Below are positions 20,250 through 29,200 of a DNA stretch of 64,000 nt, piece by piece. Under the pieces are notes generated by a model. The model was not told where the DNA came from. It did not search any database and was given only the letters and a program-made list of their open reading frames with translations. Positions within the stretch are counted from its first letter, which is position 1. Each line of letters opens with the position of its first letter. A program made the translations under genes and the position numbers. The DNA comes from Amycolatopsis methanolica 239 (GTDB lineage: Bacteria > Actinomycetota > Actinomycetes > Mycobacteriales > Pseudonocardiaceae). The stretch lies in the NCBI RefSeq assembly GCF_000739085.1, contig NZ_CP009110.1, positions 6,944,001 through 7,008,000 on the forward strand. Reading direction: 5' to 3'.

Positions 20250-21485
20250 TTAGTCCGGTAGCCGCGCGCCCTGGCGCTGCAGTTCCTCCCGCACCGCGGC
20301 AGTACTCACGGCACCCCGGGCGCTGAGCGCCGCCGCCACCCCGGCGGCGTGGCCGGTCGCGAAGGCGGTCCCCATGGCCCGCAGCGAAGCGCCCGCGCCA
20401 CGGTCACCGTCCACGGTCCGGCCCGCGCAGAACAGGTTCGGCGTGTTCCGGCTCCACAGCACGCCGAGCGGGATGCCGTAGTAGCCGGGCTCGCCGATGA
20501 ACCGCCACTCCGACGGCACCCCCACCCCCGGGTGGTACTCGATCGGCCACGCGCCGATCGCCACCGCGTCGTCGGCCGGGGCAGGCGACAGCACGTCCTT
20601 CTCGGTCAGCTGGACCCGGCCGACCAGGTGCCGCGACTCGCGCGTGCCCAGTTCCGGGCCGGTGCTGACGATGTAGGCGTCCGCGCACCCTGGCAGCGTC
20701 CGGATCACCCGCAGGTACGCCGCGGCCTGCCGTCGCGCGCTGCGTTCGGCGCGGCTCGTGTCCACGGCGTCGCGCGCGTCGTAGCCCTCGTCCGCCAAGT
20801 ACGTGATCAGGTCACCCGACACCGGCATCCGGGCGATCAACCCGGATTCCGCCGTCAGCCCGGGCACACCACGAGCCTTCGCCGCCCGAACCGCCTCCCG
20901 CACCGCCTCCCGCGAGACCTCGGCGTTCGCCGCGATGCCACCGAACCGCACGCCCAGCGTGCCGTTCTGCACCCAGCCGTCGTTGCCGTACCGCACCTCC
21001 GCGCCCGCGTGCTGCGCCAGGTCGGCCTCACCGGTGGCGTCCACGAACACCTCCGCGGAGTACTCGTGCACCCCGGCGTGGTCGGCCACCCGCACCGTCC
21101 GAACGCGATCGTCCACTCTGGACGCCGACAGCAGGTGCGAGTGCAGCAGCACGTCCACCCCGGCGGCGTCGCACAGGTCGTCGGCGACCCGTTTCACCAC
21201 TTCCGGATCGAACACCACCGCCACCGCGGTGAAGCGCGTCGGCTCGCTCACCGCGCCCAGCTCGCGCAGCCCGTCGAGCACCTCACCGGCGACGCCGAAC
21301 ACCACCTGCTCGCGATCCTCCCGCGTGAACAACCCGCAGTACGTCACCACGTTCCGCAGCGTCGCCGCCCCGCCAAGGCACGGCCCGCGCTCGATCAGCA
21401 GCGTCCTGGCCCCGGCCCGCCGCGCGCCGACCGCAGCGGCGATCCCGGCCGAACCGCCACCGGCGACGATCACGTCGTAGTTCAC
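20250..21485 (-). CDS. FAD-dependent oxidoreductase (FAD_oxidored family)
   Basis: 411 residues. The Rossmann start is YDVIVAGGGSAGIAAAVGAR and the second FAD region is NLFCAGRTVDGDRGAGASLR. Length and LGGAATLRNVVTYCG agree with the pfam12831-type FAD oxidoreductases, whose substrates are mostly unknown. The GTG start overlaps the stop of the upstream permease (GTGA), so uptake and oxidation of one compound are probably coupled. Divergently transcribed from a LysR regulator. Confidence 0.85.
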   Translation of the reverse strand: MNYDVIVAGGGSAGIAAAVGARRAGARTLLIERGPCLGGAATLRNVVTYCGLFTREDREQVVFGVAGEVLDGLRELGAVSEPTRFTAVAVVFDPEVVKRVADDLCDAAGVDVLLHSHLLSASRVDDRVRTVRVADHAGVHEYSAEVFVDATGEADLAQHAGAEVRYGNDGWVQNGTLGVRFGGIAANAEVSREAVREAVRAAKARGVPGLTAESGLIARMPVSGDLITYLADEGYDARDAVDTSRAERSARRQAAAYLRVIRTLPGCADAYIVSTGPELGTRESRHLVGRVQLTEKDVLSPAPADDAVAIGAWPIEYHPGVGVPSEWRFIGEPGYYGIPLGVLWSRNTPNLFCAGRTVDGDRGAGASLRAMGTAFATGHAAGVAAALSARGAVSTAAVREELQRQGARLPD

Positions 21486-22690
21486 ACAGCCTCCTTCTCG
21501 CGATCCGGCGCCGGCTGCTGTTCGCGGACGCCGAGCATGAGCAGCGCTCCCACGAGCGGGCCTGCGGCCAGCGTGGCGAACGCCGCGAAGAACGAATGGG
21601 TCGCCTGAAACACCGCGCCCAGCACCACCGGCACGACCGTGCTGCCGAGCTGCCAGAACGCGTTCGTCGCACCGGCCGCCGAACCGGCCAGGCCGACCCC
21701 GGCGATGCGCGGGATCATCGCGACCATCAGCGGGCTGTAGACGTAGGCCGCGACGCCGAGGAACGGCGCCACCCACAGGAAGCCGGTGAGGCTGTCCCGC
21801 GTGCCGAACACCAGCAGCGCCACCACGAACGCACCGAGCACGACGACGGTCAGCGCCTTCCGCCTGCCGCCGAGCAGGTCGGACACGAACCCGATGCACG
21901 GCTTGGCCGCGATGGCGGCGATCCCGAAGATCGCGACCACCCCGCCTGCCTGCACCCCGGTCAGCCCGCTGCCCTTGACCATCAGCGCGTTGGACCAGGT
22001 GATGAACCCGTAGGTGCCCCAAAGCCCGCCGAACCCGGCCAGCCCGAGCAGCCACAAATCGCGCGAGCGGACCAGCGGGCGCAGGTCCGGCACCGCGCGT
22101 TCGGCCGCGTCTTCGGTCCGGGTGCGCACCAGGAGCAGGCACAGCACCGCGATGACCATCGAAGCGCCACCGAACACGTGGTACGACGCCTGCCACCCGG
22201 CGGACTCCAGCAGCCGCGGCACGACCGCGTTGGCGATCACCGTGCCGAGCGAGGTCGCGGTCATGAACACGCCCATCGCGAACCCGCGGTCCTTCGGCGT
22301 GAACCACTGCGCGATCAGCTTCACGCCTGCCGAGTAGTCGCAGCCGGCGAAGATCCCGACCGCGGCCTGGAACGCGATGCCGACCGGCACGGAGTCTGTC
22401 TCGCCGAACAGGATCATGAACCCGCCCGCGAGGAACAGCGACGCGCCCATCACGACCCGCGCGCCCAGCCAGTCGGTGAGGACGCCGCCCGCCGCGTTCG
22501 AGATCACGTAGCCGACGTAGTAGCCGGTGGCGAAGACGCCGAGCCCGGCGAGCGAGACCCCCAGGTGCTCGCCCACCGCGACCGACGCCGGTCCCCACGT
22601 CGACCGGTCCACCGACGTCATCGTGAACGCGGCCCAGGACAGCACCAGCACCACCCAGCGGTACGGGTCCCGACCGGGAGTTCGACTCAT
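21482..22690 (-). CDS. MFS transporter, anion:cation symporter-like
   Basis: 402 residues with about 12 helices. The N-terminal RWVVLVLSWAAFTMTSVDRS and TDWLGARVVMGASLFLAGG fit the ACS (GlpT/hexuronate-like) group, which imports organic anions with protons or sodium. SD GAAGGGA precedes ATG 22690; an ATG eight codons earlier is an alternative. First gene of an operon with the FAD oxidoreductase, facing a LysR gene with two operator-like repeats between. Confidence 0.85.
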   Translation of the reverse strand: MSRTPGRDPYRWVVLVLSWAAFTMTSVDRSTWGPASVAVGEHLGVSLAGLGVFATGYYVGYVISNAAGGVLTDWLGARVVMGASLFLAGGFMILFGETDSVPVGIAFQAAVGIFAGCDYSAGVKLIAQWFTPKDRGFAMGVFMTATSLGTVIANAVVPRLLESAGWQASYHVFGGASMVIAVLCLLLVRTRTEDAAERAVPDLRPLVRSRDLWLLGLAGFGGLWGTYGFITWSNALMVKGSGLTGVQAGGVVAIFGIAAIAAKPCIGFVSDLLGGRRKALTVVVLGAFVVALLVFGTRDSLTGFLWVAPFLGVAAYVYSPLMVAMIPRIAGVGLAGSAAGATNAFWQLGSTVVPVVLGAVFQATHSFFAAFATLAAGPLVGALLMLGVREQQPAPDREKEAV

Positions 22691-22719
22691 CGTTGAGCGT
22701 CCCTTCTCCATTGATGTCC

Positions 22720-22804
22720 TGCCTGAGAGGCAGGGAGTAGTACACGTGCCTTGACATGCGCCTGTCCAATGCCGGTTAATCAGCCCGGCCATGCCTGGAA
22801 GGCA
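22720..22804. promoter_or_regulatory. Two LysR boxes (TGCCT-N3-AGGCA)
   Basis: TGCCTGAGAGGCA (22720-22732) and TGCCTGGAAGGCA (22792-22804) are identical in both arms and each fits the LysR T-N11-A motif. One is next to the MFS start, the other overlaps the leader of lysR. The first is part of a longer arm CCTGCCT/AGGCAGG. Confidence 0.82.
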
Positions 22805-22816
22805 GGGGAGGAACGC

Positions 22817-23686
22817 GTGGAGCTGCGTCACCTGCGGTACTTCGTCGCCGTCGCGACCGAAGGCTCGCTCACCCGTGCGGCGGAACGGCTGCACCTCACC
22901 CAGCCGTCGCTGAGCCGTCAGATCCGGCAGCTCGAACGGGACATCGGGGCGCCGCTGCTGGAGCGCGGGGCGACGGGCACGACGCTCACGCCGGCCGGCG
23001 CCGCGCTGCACGCGCACGCGGTGCTGCTGCTGCGACTGGCGGACGCCACCAGGGAGACCACGCACGCGGCCGCGGGCCGGTCCCGCGAGGTGGTCGGGAT
23101 CGGCATCCCGCCCGGGCTGTCCGCGGAGTGGCTGCTGGACACGCTGACCGCGCTCGACGCGGCCGTCCCGCACGCGGCGGTCGCCCTCACCGAGGCGAGC
23201 AGCACCGAGCAGCTCCGGATGGTCCGCGAGGGCAGGCTCGACCTGGGCCTGGTGCACGAGCAGCCGGTCGGCAGCCTGCGGGGCGCCCGGTTGTTCGACC
23301 AGCCCTTCGGGGTCGCCGTCCGGCCCGGGCACCCGCTGGCCGACGGCCCGGAGTGCCGGCTGCGGGACCTGGACGGGGTGCGGATCCTCGCCCACGGAAG
23401 GCAGCAGGTGCCGGTCGCGCACGACCGCCTGGTCGTCGCGGCGCACGACGCGGGTGTGGTGCCGCTGTGGCAGTTCGCGCAGTTCTCCGAGCACGCGCGG
23501 GCGTGCGCCGAGGCGACCAAGTCGGACGCCGTGCTGCTGACCGAACACTCCGCGACGCGCCTGCTGCCGGGCTGGCCGTGGCGGCCGGTGGTGGACCCGG
23601 CGCTGGAGCTGGTGACGTGGCTGGTGTGGCCGCCCTCGACGCGCACCGTGGTGGACGAGGTGGCGCGCACGATCAGCGCCCGCTGA
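22817..23686 (+). CDS. LysR family regulator
   Basis: 289 residues from a GTG preceded by GGGGAGG. The HTH is ELRHLRYFVAVATEGSLTRA, then AERLHLTQPSLSRQIRQLER. The effector domain has GIPPGLSAEWLLDTLTALDA, LDLGLVHEQP and FGVAVRPGHPLA. Probable activator of the divergent MFS-FAD oxidoreductase operon, responding to that pathway's substrate. Confidence 0.92.
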   Translation: MELRHLRYFVAVATEGSLTRAAERLHLTQPSLSRQIRQLERDIGAPLLERGATGTTLTPAGAALHAHAVLLLRLADATRETTHAAAGRSREVVGIGIPPGLSAEWLLDTLTALDAAVPHAAVALTEASSTEQLRMVREGRLDLGLVHEQPVGSLRGARLFDQPFGVAVRPGHPLADGPECRLRDLDGVRILAHGRQQVPVAHDRLVVAAHDAGVVPLWQFAQFSEHARACAEATKSDAVLLTEHSATRLLPGWPWRPVVDPALELVTWLVWPPSTRTVVDEVARTISAR

Positions 23687-23802
23687 GGGGCAAGCACCGC
23701 CGGCTGCTCGCCACCAGGTCGAGCAGCTCGTTGATCTCCACGGCCCGCACGTTGACCGTCGAGGGCGCGGGCCCGTCGTGGTCGTGTGTAAGACTTCCGG
23801 GC

Positions 23803-24363
23803 GTGGCGAACCCCGGGTTGGATCAGGCAGCGAAGTTCGAACTGGCACGTCTCATCACCGAGCTGTCGGTGGTGCACGGCAAGGTGACGCTGGCCTCCGG
23901 CAAGGAGGCCGACTACTACATCGACCTGCGGCGGGCCACGCTGCACCACGCGGCGGCCCCCCTCATCGGCCGGCTCATGCGGCAGCTGACGGCGGACTGG
24001 GACTACGTGGCGGTGGGCGGGCTCACCCTCGGCGCGGACCCGGTCGCGACCGCGATGCTGCACTCGGCGTCGGCGGACGGGAAGGTCCTCGACGCGTTCG
24101 TGGTGCGCAAGGCCACGAAGTCGCACGGCATGCAGCGCCGCATCGAAGGCATCGAGGTCGCCGGGCAGCGGGTGCTCGCCGTGGAGGACACCTCGACCAC
24201 CGGCGGCAGCGTGCTGACCGCCGTCGAGGCGCTCACCGAGGCCGGCGCGACCGTGGTCGGCGTGGCGACGGTCGTCGACCGCGGCACCGGCGCGCGTGAG
24301 GCCATCGAGAAGGAAGGCCTCACCTACCGGTATCTGCTGGACCTCGACGACTTGGGCCTGTAG
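23803..24363 (+). CDS. pyrE: Orotate phosphoribosyltransferase
   Basis: 186 residues. The PRPP-binding motif VLAVEDTSTTGGS is intact. The N-terminal KVTLASGKEADYYIDLR and VGGLTLGADPVATAM match OPRTase, which joins orotate to PRPP in pyrimidine synthesis. The GTG is used because it gives the family-type N-terminus. Gene order (near a SpoU-type methyltransferase) is common in actinobacteria. Its upstream 116 bases hold no clear promoter; a TTGACC lies at 23752. Confidence 0.92.
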   Translation: MANPGLDQAAKFELARLITELSVVHGKVTLASGKEADYYIDLRRATLHHAAAPLIGRLMRQLTADWDYVAVGGLTLGADPVATAMLHSASADGKVLDAFVVRKATKSHGMQRRIEGIEVAGQRVLAVEDTSTTGGSVLTAVEALTEAGATVVGVATVVDRGTGAREAIEKEGLTYRYLLDLDDLGL

Positions 24364-24481
24364 CCGATTCACGCCGCCCCCTAGGGGTAAACCCCGAAGT
24401 GATCTCCGGAATTTCGAGTCGACATTCCTGCCTTGATCAGGAGTAATCTCGATACCAGGGGAATCGCGGGAAGGGGGCGGC

Positions 24482-24871
24482 GTGACGATCGCGGGAGTTC
24501 TGGCCGACATAACGGTCGGATTACACATTCTGGCTCTGCTTTACATCGGCCTCGGCGGGTTTCTCGCGTGGCGGTGGCCGCGCAGCATTTTCGTGCACGT
24601 GTTCTTCGCCATCTGGGGTGTAGCGGTCAACGTCTTCCCGATCCCGTGCCCGCTGACGGCGCTGGAGGACTACTTCCGCGGCCTGCAGGGGCTCGGCCCG
24701 CTGCCGGGCGGCTTCAACGCCTACTACCTCTACGACACCGTGTTCCCGCGGTCGATGCTGCCGGTGGTCGCCGCGGTCGCGCTGGCGCTGGTGGTCTTCT
24801 CCTACGCGGGCGCGTACCTGCGCTGGAAGCACCGCGAGCACCCGTCGACGCACGCCATGCCGCAGGCCTAG
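24482..24871 (+). CDS. DUF2784 family membrane protein
   Basis: 129 residues with about three or four helices (ITVGLHILALLYIGLGGFLA, a region with VFFAIWGVAVNVFPIPCPLT, and LPVVAAVALALVVFSYAGAY). The CPLTALEDYFR segment after the second helix is characteristic of DUF2784. Function unknown; a quinone/heme-like role has been suggested for relatives only by context. GTG start. It is followed by two genes in close succession. Confidence 0.78.
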   Translation: MTIAGVLADITVGLHILALLYIGLGGFLAWRWPRSIFVHVFFAIWGVAVNVFPIPCPLTALEDYFRGLQGLGPLPGGFNAYYLYDTVFPRSMLPVVAAVALALVVFSYAGAYLRWKHREHPSTHAMPQA

Positions 24872-24884
24872 GACAATCCTCCGT

Positions 24885-25430
24885 GTGGTCATCCTCCTGA
24901 TCCTGCTCGGCATCGTGCTCTGCGGCCTGGTCGCGGGGCTGGTCATGCGCCCACGCGCGCGGTCCGCGCAGGACGCCTTCGCCGACGGGGTGCAAGCGCT
25001 CGCCGCGCGCACCGGGTGGCGGCCCGATCACAGTCCGGTGCCGCCGCTGCAGGCCACGTTCGTGACGATCAACGACGTGCTCGGGTCAAGCAACCGCCAC
25101 GGCATCGCGGTGAACCTGCAACTGGCCGGGAACTGGCGAGGCGTCCCGGTGCGCGTCCTCCAATTGCGCTACCGCACCGAGCACGTCTCGACGACGCGCG
25201 CCGCCACCATGATCCTCGTGCCACGGCCGGTGCCCGGGCCGTCGCTGACCGTGCGGCCCGGCGACGCCGCGGCGCACCTCCCGCCGGAGGTGGCGCAGCG
25301 GATCACCACGCAGACCCTGTTCTTCACCAGCGAGCACCTCGCGGCCGTGTTCCCCGGCGAGATGACCCAGCAGGACCTCACGATCGCGACCGCGGACCTG
25401 CTCGCCGACCTGGCCGGGCGGCTCCGATGA
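24885..25430 (+). CDS. Single-helix membrane protein of unknown function
   Basis: 181 residues. One N-terminal helix (VILLILLGIVLCGLVAGLVM) is followed by a soluble alpha/beta region. I recognise no motif. It resembles in plan the protein at 14193. GTG start 11 bases after the previous stop; its own stop overlaps the methyltransferase ATG (ATGA), so it is translationally coupled to it. Confidence 0.7.
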   Translation: MVILLILLGIVLCGLVAGLVMRPRARSAQDAFADGVQALAARTGWRPDHSPVPPLQATFVTINDVLGSSNRHGIAVNLQLAGNWRGVPVRVLQLRYRTEHVSTTRAATMILVPRPVPGPSLTVRPGDAAAHLPPEVAQRITTQTLFFTSEHLAAVFPGEMTQQDLTIATADLLADLAGRLR

Positions 25431-26077
25431 GCGAGGAGACCGGTCCGACCGAGTGGACCGCACGGGAACCGATCGGCGTCGGCCCGTGGGAGGGCGAGTG
25501 GCCCACCGACGAGCGCTACGACCCGGAGCTGCTGGCCGAAGGCGACCGCCGCAACGTCGTGGACGCCTACCGGTACTGGCGGCGCGAGGCGATCGTCGCC
25601 GACATCGACCGGCGACGGCACCCGTTCCACGTCGCGATCGAGAACTTCCAGCACGACCACAACATCGGCACGGTGGTGCGCACCGCGAACGCCTTCGCCG
25701 CGGCCGCCGTGCACATCGTCGGGCGGCGGCGCTGGAACCGGCGCGGCGCGATGGTCACCGACCGGTACCAGCACCTCGAGCACCACCCGGACGTGCCGTC
25801 CCTGCTGACTTACGCGCGCGACCGCGGCCTGGCGATCGTCGCGGTGGACAACACCCCTGGCTCGCAGCGCGTGGAAACCGCCGAGCTGCCACGGGAATGC
25901 GTGCTGCTGTTCGGCCAGGAAGGCCCCGGCCTGTCCGCCGAGGCGCACGATGCGGCGGCGATGGTCGTGTCGATCGCGCAGTTCGGGTCGACCCGCTCGA
26001 TCAACGCCGGGGTCGCCGCCGGCATCGTGATGCACACCTGGATCAGGCAGCACGCGGACCTGTCGGCGGCCTGGTAG
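25427..26077 (+). CDS. SpoU/TrmH family RNA 2'-O-methyltransferase
   Basis: 216 residues. The knot-forming SPOUT motifs are visible: FQHDHNIGTVVRTANAF (motif 1), CVLLFGQEGPGLS (motif 2, with the conserved G-E-G) and IAQFGSTRSINAGVAAGIVM (motif 3, N). SAM-dependent ribose methylation of tRNA or rRNA; the exact nucleotide is not known. ATGA overlap with the upstream gene. Its 3' end overlaps the convergent molybdopterin enzyme by 35 bases. Confidence 0.9.
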   Translation: MSEETGPTEWTAREPIGVGPWEGEWPTDERYDPELLAEGDRRNVVDAYRYWRREAIVADIDRRRHPFHVAIENFQHDHNIGTVVRTANAFAAAAVHIVGRRRWNRRGAMVTDRYQHLEHHPDVPSLLTYARDRGLAIVAVDNTPGSQRVETAELPRECVLLFGQEGPGLSAEAHDAAAMVVSIAQFGSTRSINAGVAAGIVMHTWIRQHADLSAAW

Positions 26078-28154
26078 GCGTCACCTCGACCGGGATGCCG
26101 TTCAGCACAGCGGTTCCGGACAGCGCGTCCAGCAGGGTCTCGTCGGCCACCAGGTTGCTGTTCACGCCCGCGTGCGCCGCGGCGACCGCGGTCTGCGTGC
26201 CCGGCCCGCCGTGGCCCCAGCCGTGCGGGATGCTGACCACGCCCGGCCGGATCTCCTCGGTCACCTCGACCGGCACCTCGATCTTGCCTGCCTTGGAGCT
26301 GACCAGCGCCGGTTCCCCATCGGCCAGCCCGAGCCGCTCCGCGTCGTCCGGGTGGACCTGCACGGTGCACCGGTTCTTGCCGCGCACCAACGGTTCCAGG
26401 TTGTGCATCCACGAGTTGTTCGACGACAGCTGCCGCCGCCCGATGAGCACCAGCTCGCCGTCCGGCACGTGCGCGAGTTCCGCGGCAAGACGCGGCACGT
26501 CGACGGTGATGGCCTCCGGCGCCAGCTCGACCTTCCCGCTCGCCGTCGACAGGATCTCCGGCAGGCGCGGGCGAAGCGGCCCGAGGTTTACGCCGTGCGG
26601 CGCGGCTTCGAGGTCCGCCAGGGTCAGGTCGTACGGCCCGGCGCGCTGCGCGATCTGGCCTGCCACGAACGCGTCCAGCGCCTCGATGTCCGGAGCCGGG
26701 CCCTGCCCGGTGACGATGCTGGTAAGCCGCAGCATGGTCGCCCACTCCGCCGGCAGGTCGCTCGTCAGCGCGGCCGGGGTCCAGTTCGCCACGTTGCGCA
26801 CGGCCAGCTGGTACAGCGCGATGTCGTAGTGCTCCCGTTCGAGCGGGGTGGGGCCGGGCAGGATGACGTCGGCGTGCCGGGTCGTCTCGTTGCGGTAGAT
26901 GTCCAGCGACACCATGAAGTCCAGGCGCGCCAGGGCTTCCGCGAGCCGTCCGGCGTTCGGGGTGCTCAGGCTCGGGTTGCCGCTGACCGTGATCAGCGCG
27001 CGGATCCGGCCGTCGCCGGGGGCGAGGATCTCGTCGGCCAGCGTCGCGACCGGCACCTCGCCGAGCACCTCCGGCAGCCCGCGCACCCGGGTCCGCCAGC
27101 GGCCGTGCCGGAACGGCCGGCGCTTGCCGGGCGCGCTGTTCGCCTGTCCCGCGGCGGCGAGCGGGAACATCACGCCACCGGGGCGATCCAGGTTGCCGGT
27201 GAGGACGTTGAGCACGTCGACCAGCCAGCTGGCGAGGGTGCCGAACGCCTGCGTGGTGGTGCCGATCCGGCCGTAGACCGCGGCGGACTCGGCGGCGGCG
27301 AGCTCGCGGGCCATCCGGCGGATTTCGGCTGCGGGGATGCCGGTGACCGGCGCGACCGCTTCGGGCGTGAAGTCGCGGGCCAGTTCGCCGACCTCCGCCA
27401 CCCCGGTGACGTGCCCGGCGAGGTGCCCGAGGTCGGTCAGGTTCTCCGCGAACAGGACGTTGACCAGCGCGAACAGCAGGAGTGCGTCGGTGCCGGGGCG
27501 GATCGCGTGGTGCTCGTCGGCGACCCGCGCGGTGCGGGTCCGGCGCGGGTCCACCACCACCACCTTGCCGCCGCGCTCGCGGATCGCCCTCAGCCGCCCG
27601 CGCATGTCCGGCGCGGTCATCAGGCTGCCGTTGGAGACCAGTGGGTTCGCGCCGAGCATCAGCAGGTGCTGAGTGCGGTCGACGTCGGGCACCGGGATCG
27701 TCATGCCGTCGCCGAACAGGTAGCCGCTGGAGTAGTGCTTGGGCAGCTGGTCGACGCTGCCCGCGGTGTAGAAGTTCTTCGTGCCCAGCGCTTTGAAGAA
27801 GACGCGGCCGTAGAGCGCGGTCGACAGGTTGTGCACGCCCGGGTTGCCCGCGTACACGGCGACGGCGTCGCGGCCGTGCGCCTCCATGATCGGCAGCAGG
27901 CTCGCGTTGATCTCAGCGAAGGCCTCGTCCCAGGAAACCGGGACATGCCTGCCGTCGCGCTTGACGAGCGGGGTCCGCAGGCGGTCGGGGTCGTGGTGCA
28001 GCGCGCCCAGCGACGCGCCCTTGGGGCAGATGAAGCCGCGGGAGAAGACGTCGTCGGCGTCCCCGCGCACCTCGGTGACCTGGCTGCCGTCGAAGGTGAC
28101 CTCCAGCCCGCAGGTGGCTTCGCAGAGCGGACATGTGACATGCGCCGTTGTCAT
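26043..28154 (-). CDS. Molybdopterin oxidoreductase (formate dehydrogenase/BisC-like)
   Basis: 703 residues. An N-terminal [4Fe-4S] site is set by C8, C11, C15 and C43 (CPLCEATC, then ICPKG). The molybdopterin domains follow: WDEAFAEIN, GSVDQLPKHY, VVDPRRTRTA. The C-terminal dinucleotide-binding barrel has the LSSNNSWMHN segment and SIPHGWGHGG. No Tat signal is seen, so the enzyme is cytosolic. The donor and acceptor are unknown; no FdhD or electron-transfer partner gene is nearby. ATG 28154 is directly preceded by AGGAG, which is unusually close. Confidence 0.87.
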   Translation of the reverse strand: MTTAHVTCPLCEATCGLEVTFDGSQVTEVRGDADDVFSRGFICPKGASLGALHHDPDRLRTPLVKRDGRHVPVSWDEAFAEINASLLPIMEAHGRDAVAVYAGNPGVHNLSTALYGRVFFKALGTKNFYTAGSVDQLPKHYSSGYLFGDGMTIPVPDVDRTQHLLMLGANPLVSNGSLMTAPDMRGRLRAIRERGGKVVVVDPRRTRTARVADEHHAIRPGTDALLLFALVNVLFAENLTDLGHLAGHVTGVAEVGELARDFTPEAVAPVTGIPAAEIRRMARELAAAESAAVYGRIGTTTQAFGTLASWLVDVLNVLTGNLDRPGGVMFPLAAAGQANSAPGKRRPFRHGRWRTRVRGLPEVLGEVPVATLADEILAPGDGRIRALITVSGNPSLSTPNAGRLAEALARLDFMVSLDIYRNETTRHADVILPGPTPLEREHYDIALYQLAVRNVANWTPAALTSDLPAEWATMLRLTSIVTGQGPAPDIEALDAFVAGQIAQRAGPYDLTLADLEAAPHGVNLGPLRPRLPEILSTASGKVELAPEAITVDVPRLAAELAHVPDGELVLIGRRQLSSNNSWMHNLEPLVRGKNRCTVQVHPDDAERLGLADGEPALVSSKAGKIEVPVEVTEEIRPGVVSIPHGWGHGGPGTQTAVAAAHAGVNSNLVADETLLDALSGTAVLNGIPVEVTPTRPPTGPRAA

Positions 28155-28210
28155 CTCCTGATCGTCGACGGAACCCAGCGATATGTCGAGGGCCAATCCA
28201 TGATGGGTTC

Positions 28211-29200
28211 ATGCACAGCGACTGGGCCGCCGCCGCGGAACGGGCGATCGTCACCCGGCACCTGCGCCGGGTCTGGGGACTGCCGGGCACGCTGCTCGCC
28301 CGGAGCGGCTGGCCTGCGGCCCCCGATCAGCGGCTGCACGTGCACTGGAACTACTGGTGGCAGGCGCACCTGCTGGACTGCCTGACCGACGCGCAATTGC
28401 GGAACCCGACGCCGGCCAGGGCGGCGACGATCGACCGGTTCGTGTCGTCGATGCGGCTGCGGAACCGCGGCAGCTGGCGCAACGACTACTACGACGACCT
28501 GGCGTGGCTGGGTCTCGCGCTGCAGCGCACCGGCCGGGACGTCGGCTTCTTCCTCGGCGAGCTGCGGTCCGGCTGGACGACGGAGGGCGGCGGCGGCATC
28601 TGGTGGCGGCGCGGCGACCGGTTCAAGAACGCGCCGTCGAACGGTCCGGCGGCGATCCTGTTCGCCAGGGCCGGTGACGTCGAGCGGGCGCGGGAACTGC
28701 TGGACTGGATGGAGAAGACGCTCGTCGACCCCGACACCGGGCTGGTGTGGGACGGGCTGCGGGTGGACAGCGGCGACCTGGTGCAGGAGATCTACACCTA
28801 CTGCCAAGGGGTTTTCCTCGGCGCGTGCCTGGCAATGTCCGAACTGGACCAGGCGGCGCGCACGATCCGGGCGGTGGCCGCGAACTGCGCGCCGGGTGGG
28901 GTGCTGCGCGGCCAGGGCGGCGGCGACGGCGGCTTGTTCGCGGGAATCCTGGCGCGGTACCTGGCGCTGGCCGTGCACCGGTTGCCGCCGGGCCCGGAGT
29001 CGGACGCGGCGCGCGACCTGGTGCTCGCCTCCGCCGAAGCGGCGTGGACCGGAGCGGCCGACGCCTACGGCGGCCCGCTGTTCAGTCCGGAGTGGAGCGA
29101 GCCGGCACCCACCCCGCCCCTGCCGAAGGGCCACCCCGCACGGGACCTCTCGGTGCAGCTGGGCGCCTGGACACTCCTGGAAGCCGCCGCGACGCTCTAA
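28211..29200 (+). CDS. GH76-like glycoside hydrolase family protein
   Basis: 329 residues. An all-helical toroid-like pattern with HVHWNYWWQAHLLDCLTDAQ, NDYYDDLAWLGLAL (the paired Asp fits the GH76 catalytic DD), GGGIWW and IYTYCQGVFLGACLAM. GH76 enzymes cleave alpha-1,6-mannans, but no signal peptide is visible, so a cytosolic or atypical role is likely. Its stop overlaps the convergent LacI gene end. Confidence 0.72.
   Translation: MHSDWAAAAERAIVTRHLRRVWGLPGTLLARSGWPAAPDQRLHVHWNYWWQAHLLDCLTDAQLRNPTPARAATIDRFVSSMRLRNRGSWRNDYYDDLAWLGLALQRTGRDVGFFLGELRSGWTTEGGGGIWWRRGDRFKNAPSNGPAAILFARAGDVERARELLDWMEKTLVDPDTGLVWDGLRVDSGDLVQEIYTYCQGVFLGACLAMSELDQAARTIRAVAANCAPGGVLRGQGGGDGGLFAGILARYLALAVHRLPPGPESDAARDLVLASAEAAWTGAADAYGGPLFSPEWSEPAPTPPLPKGHPARDLSVQLGAWTLLEAAATL

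Noticed and set aside
21482..23848. Long minus-strand frame extending the MFS protein upstream through the LysR gene
   Set aside because: The extension is antisense to lysR and has no MFS similarity; a good SD stands before ATG 22690.
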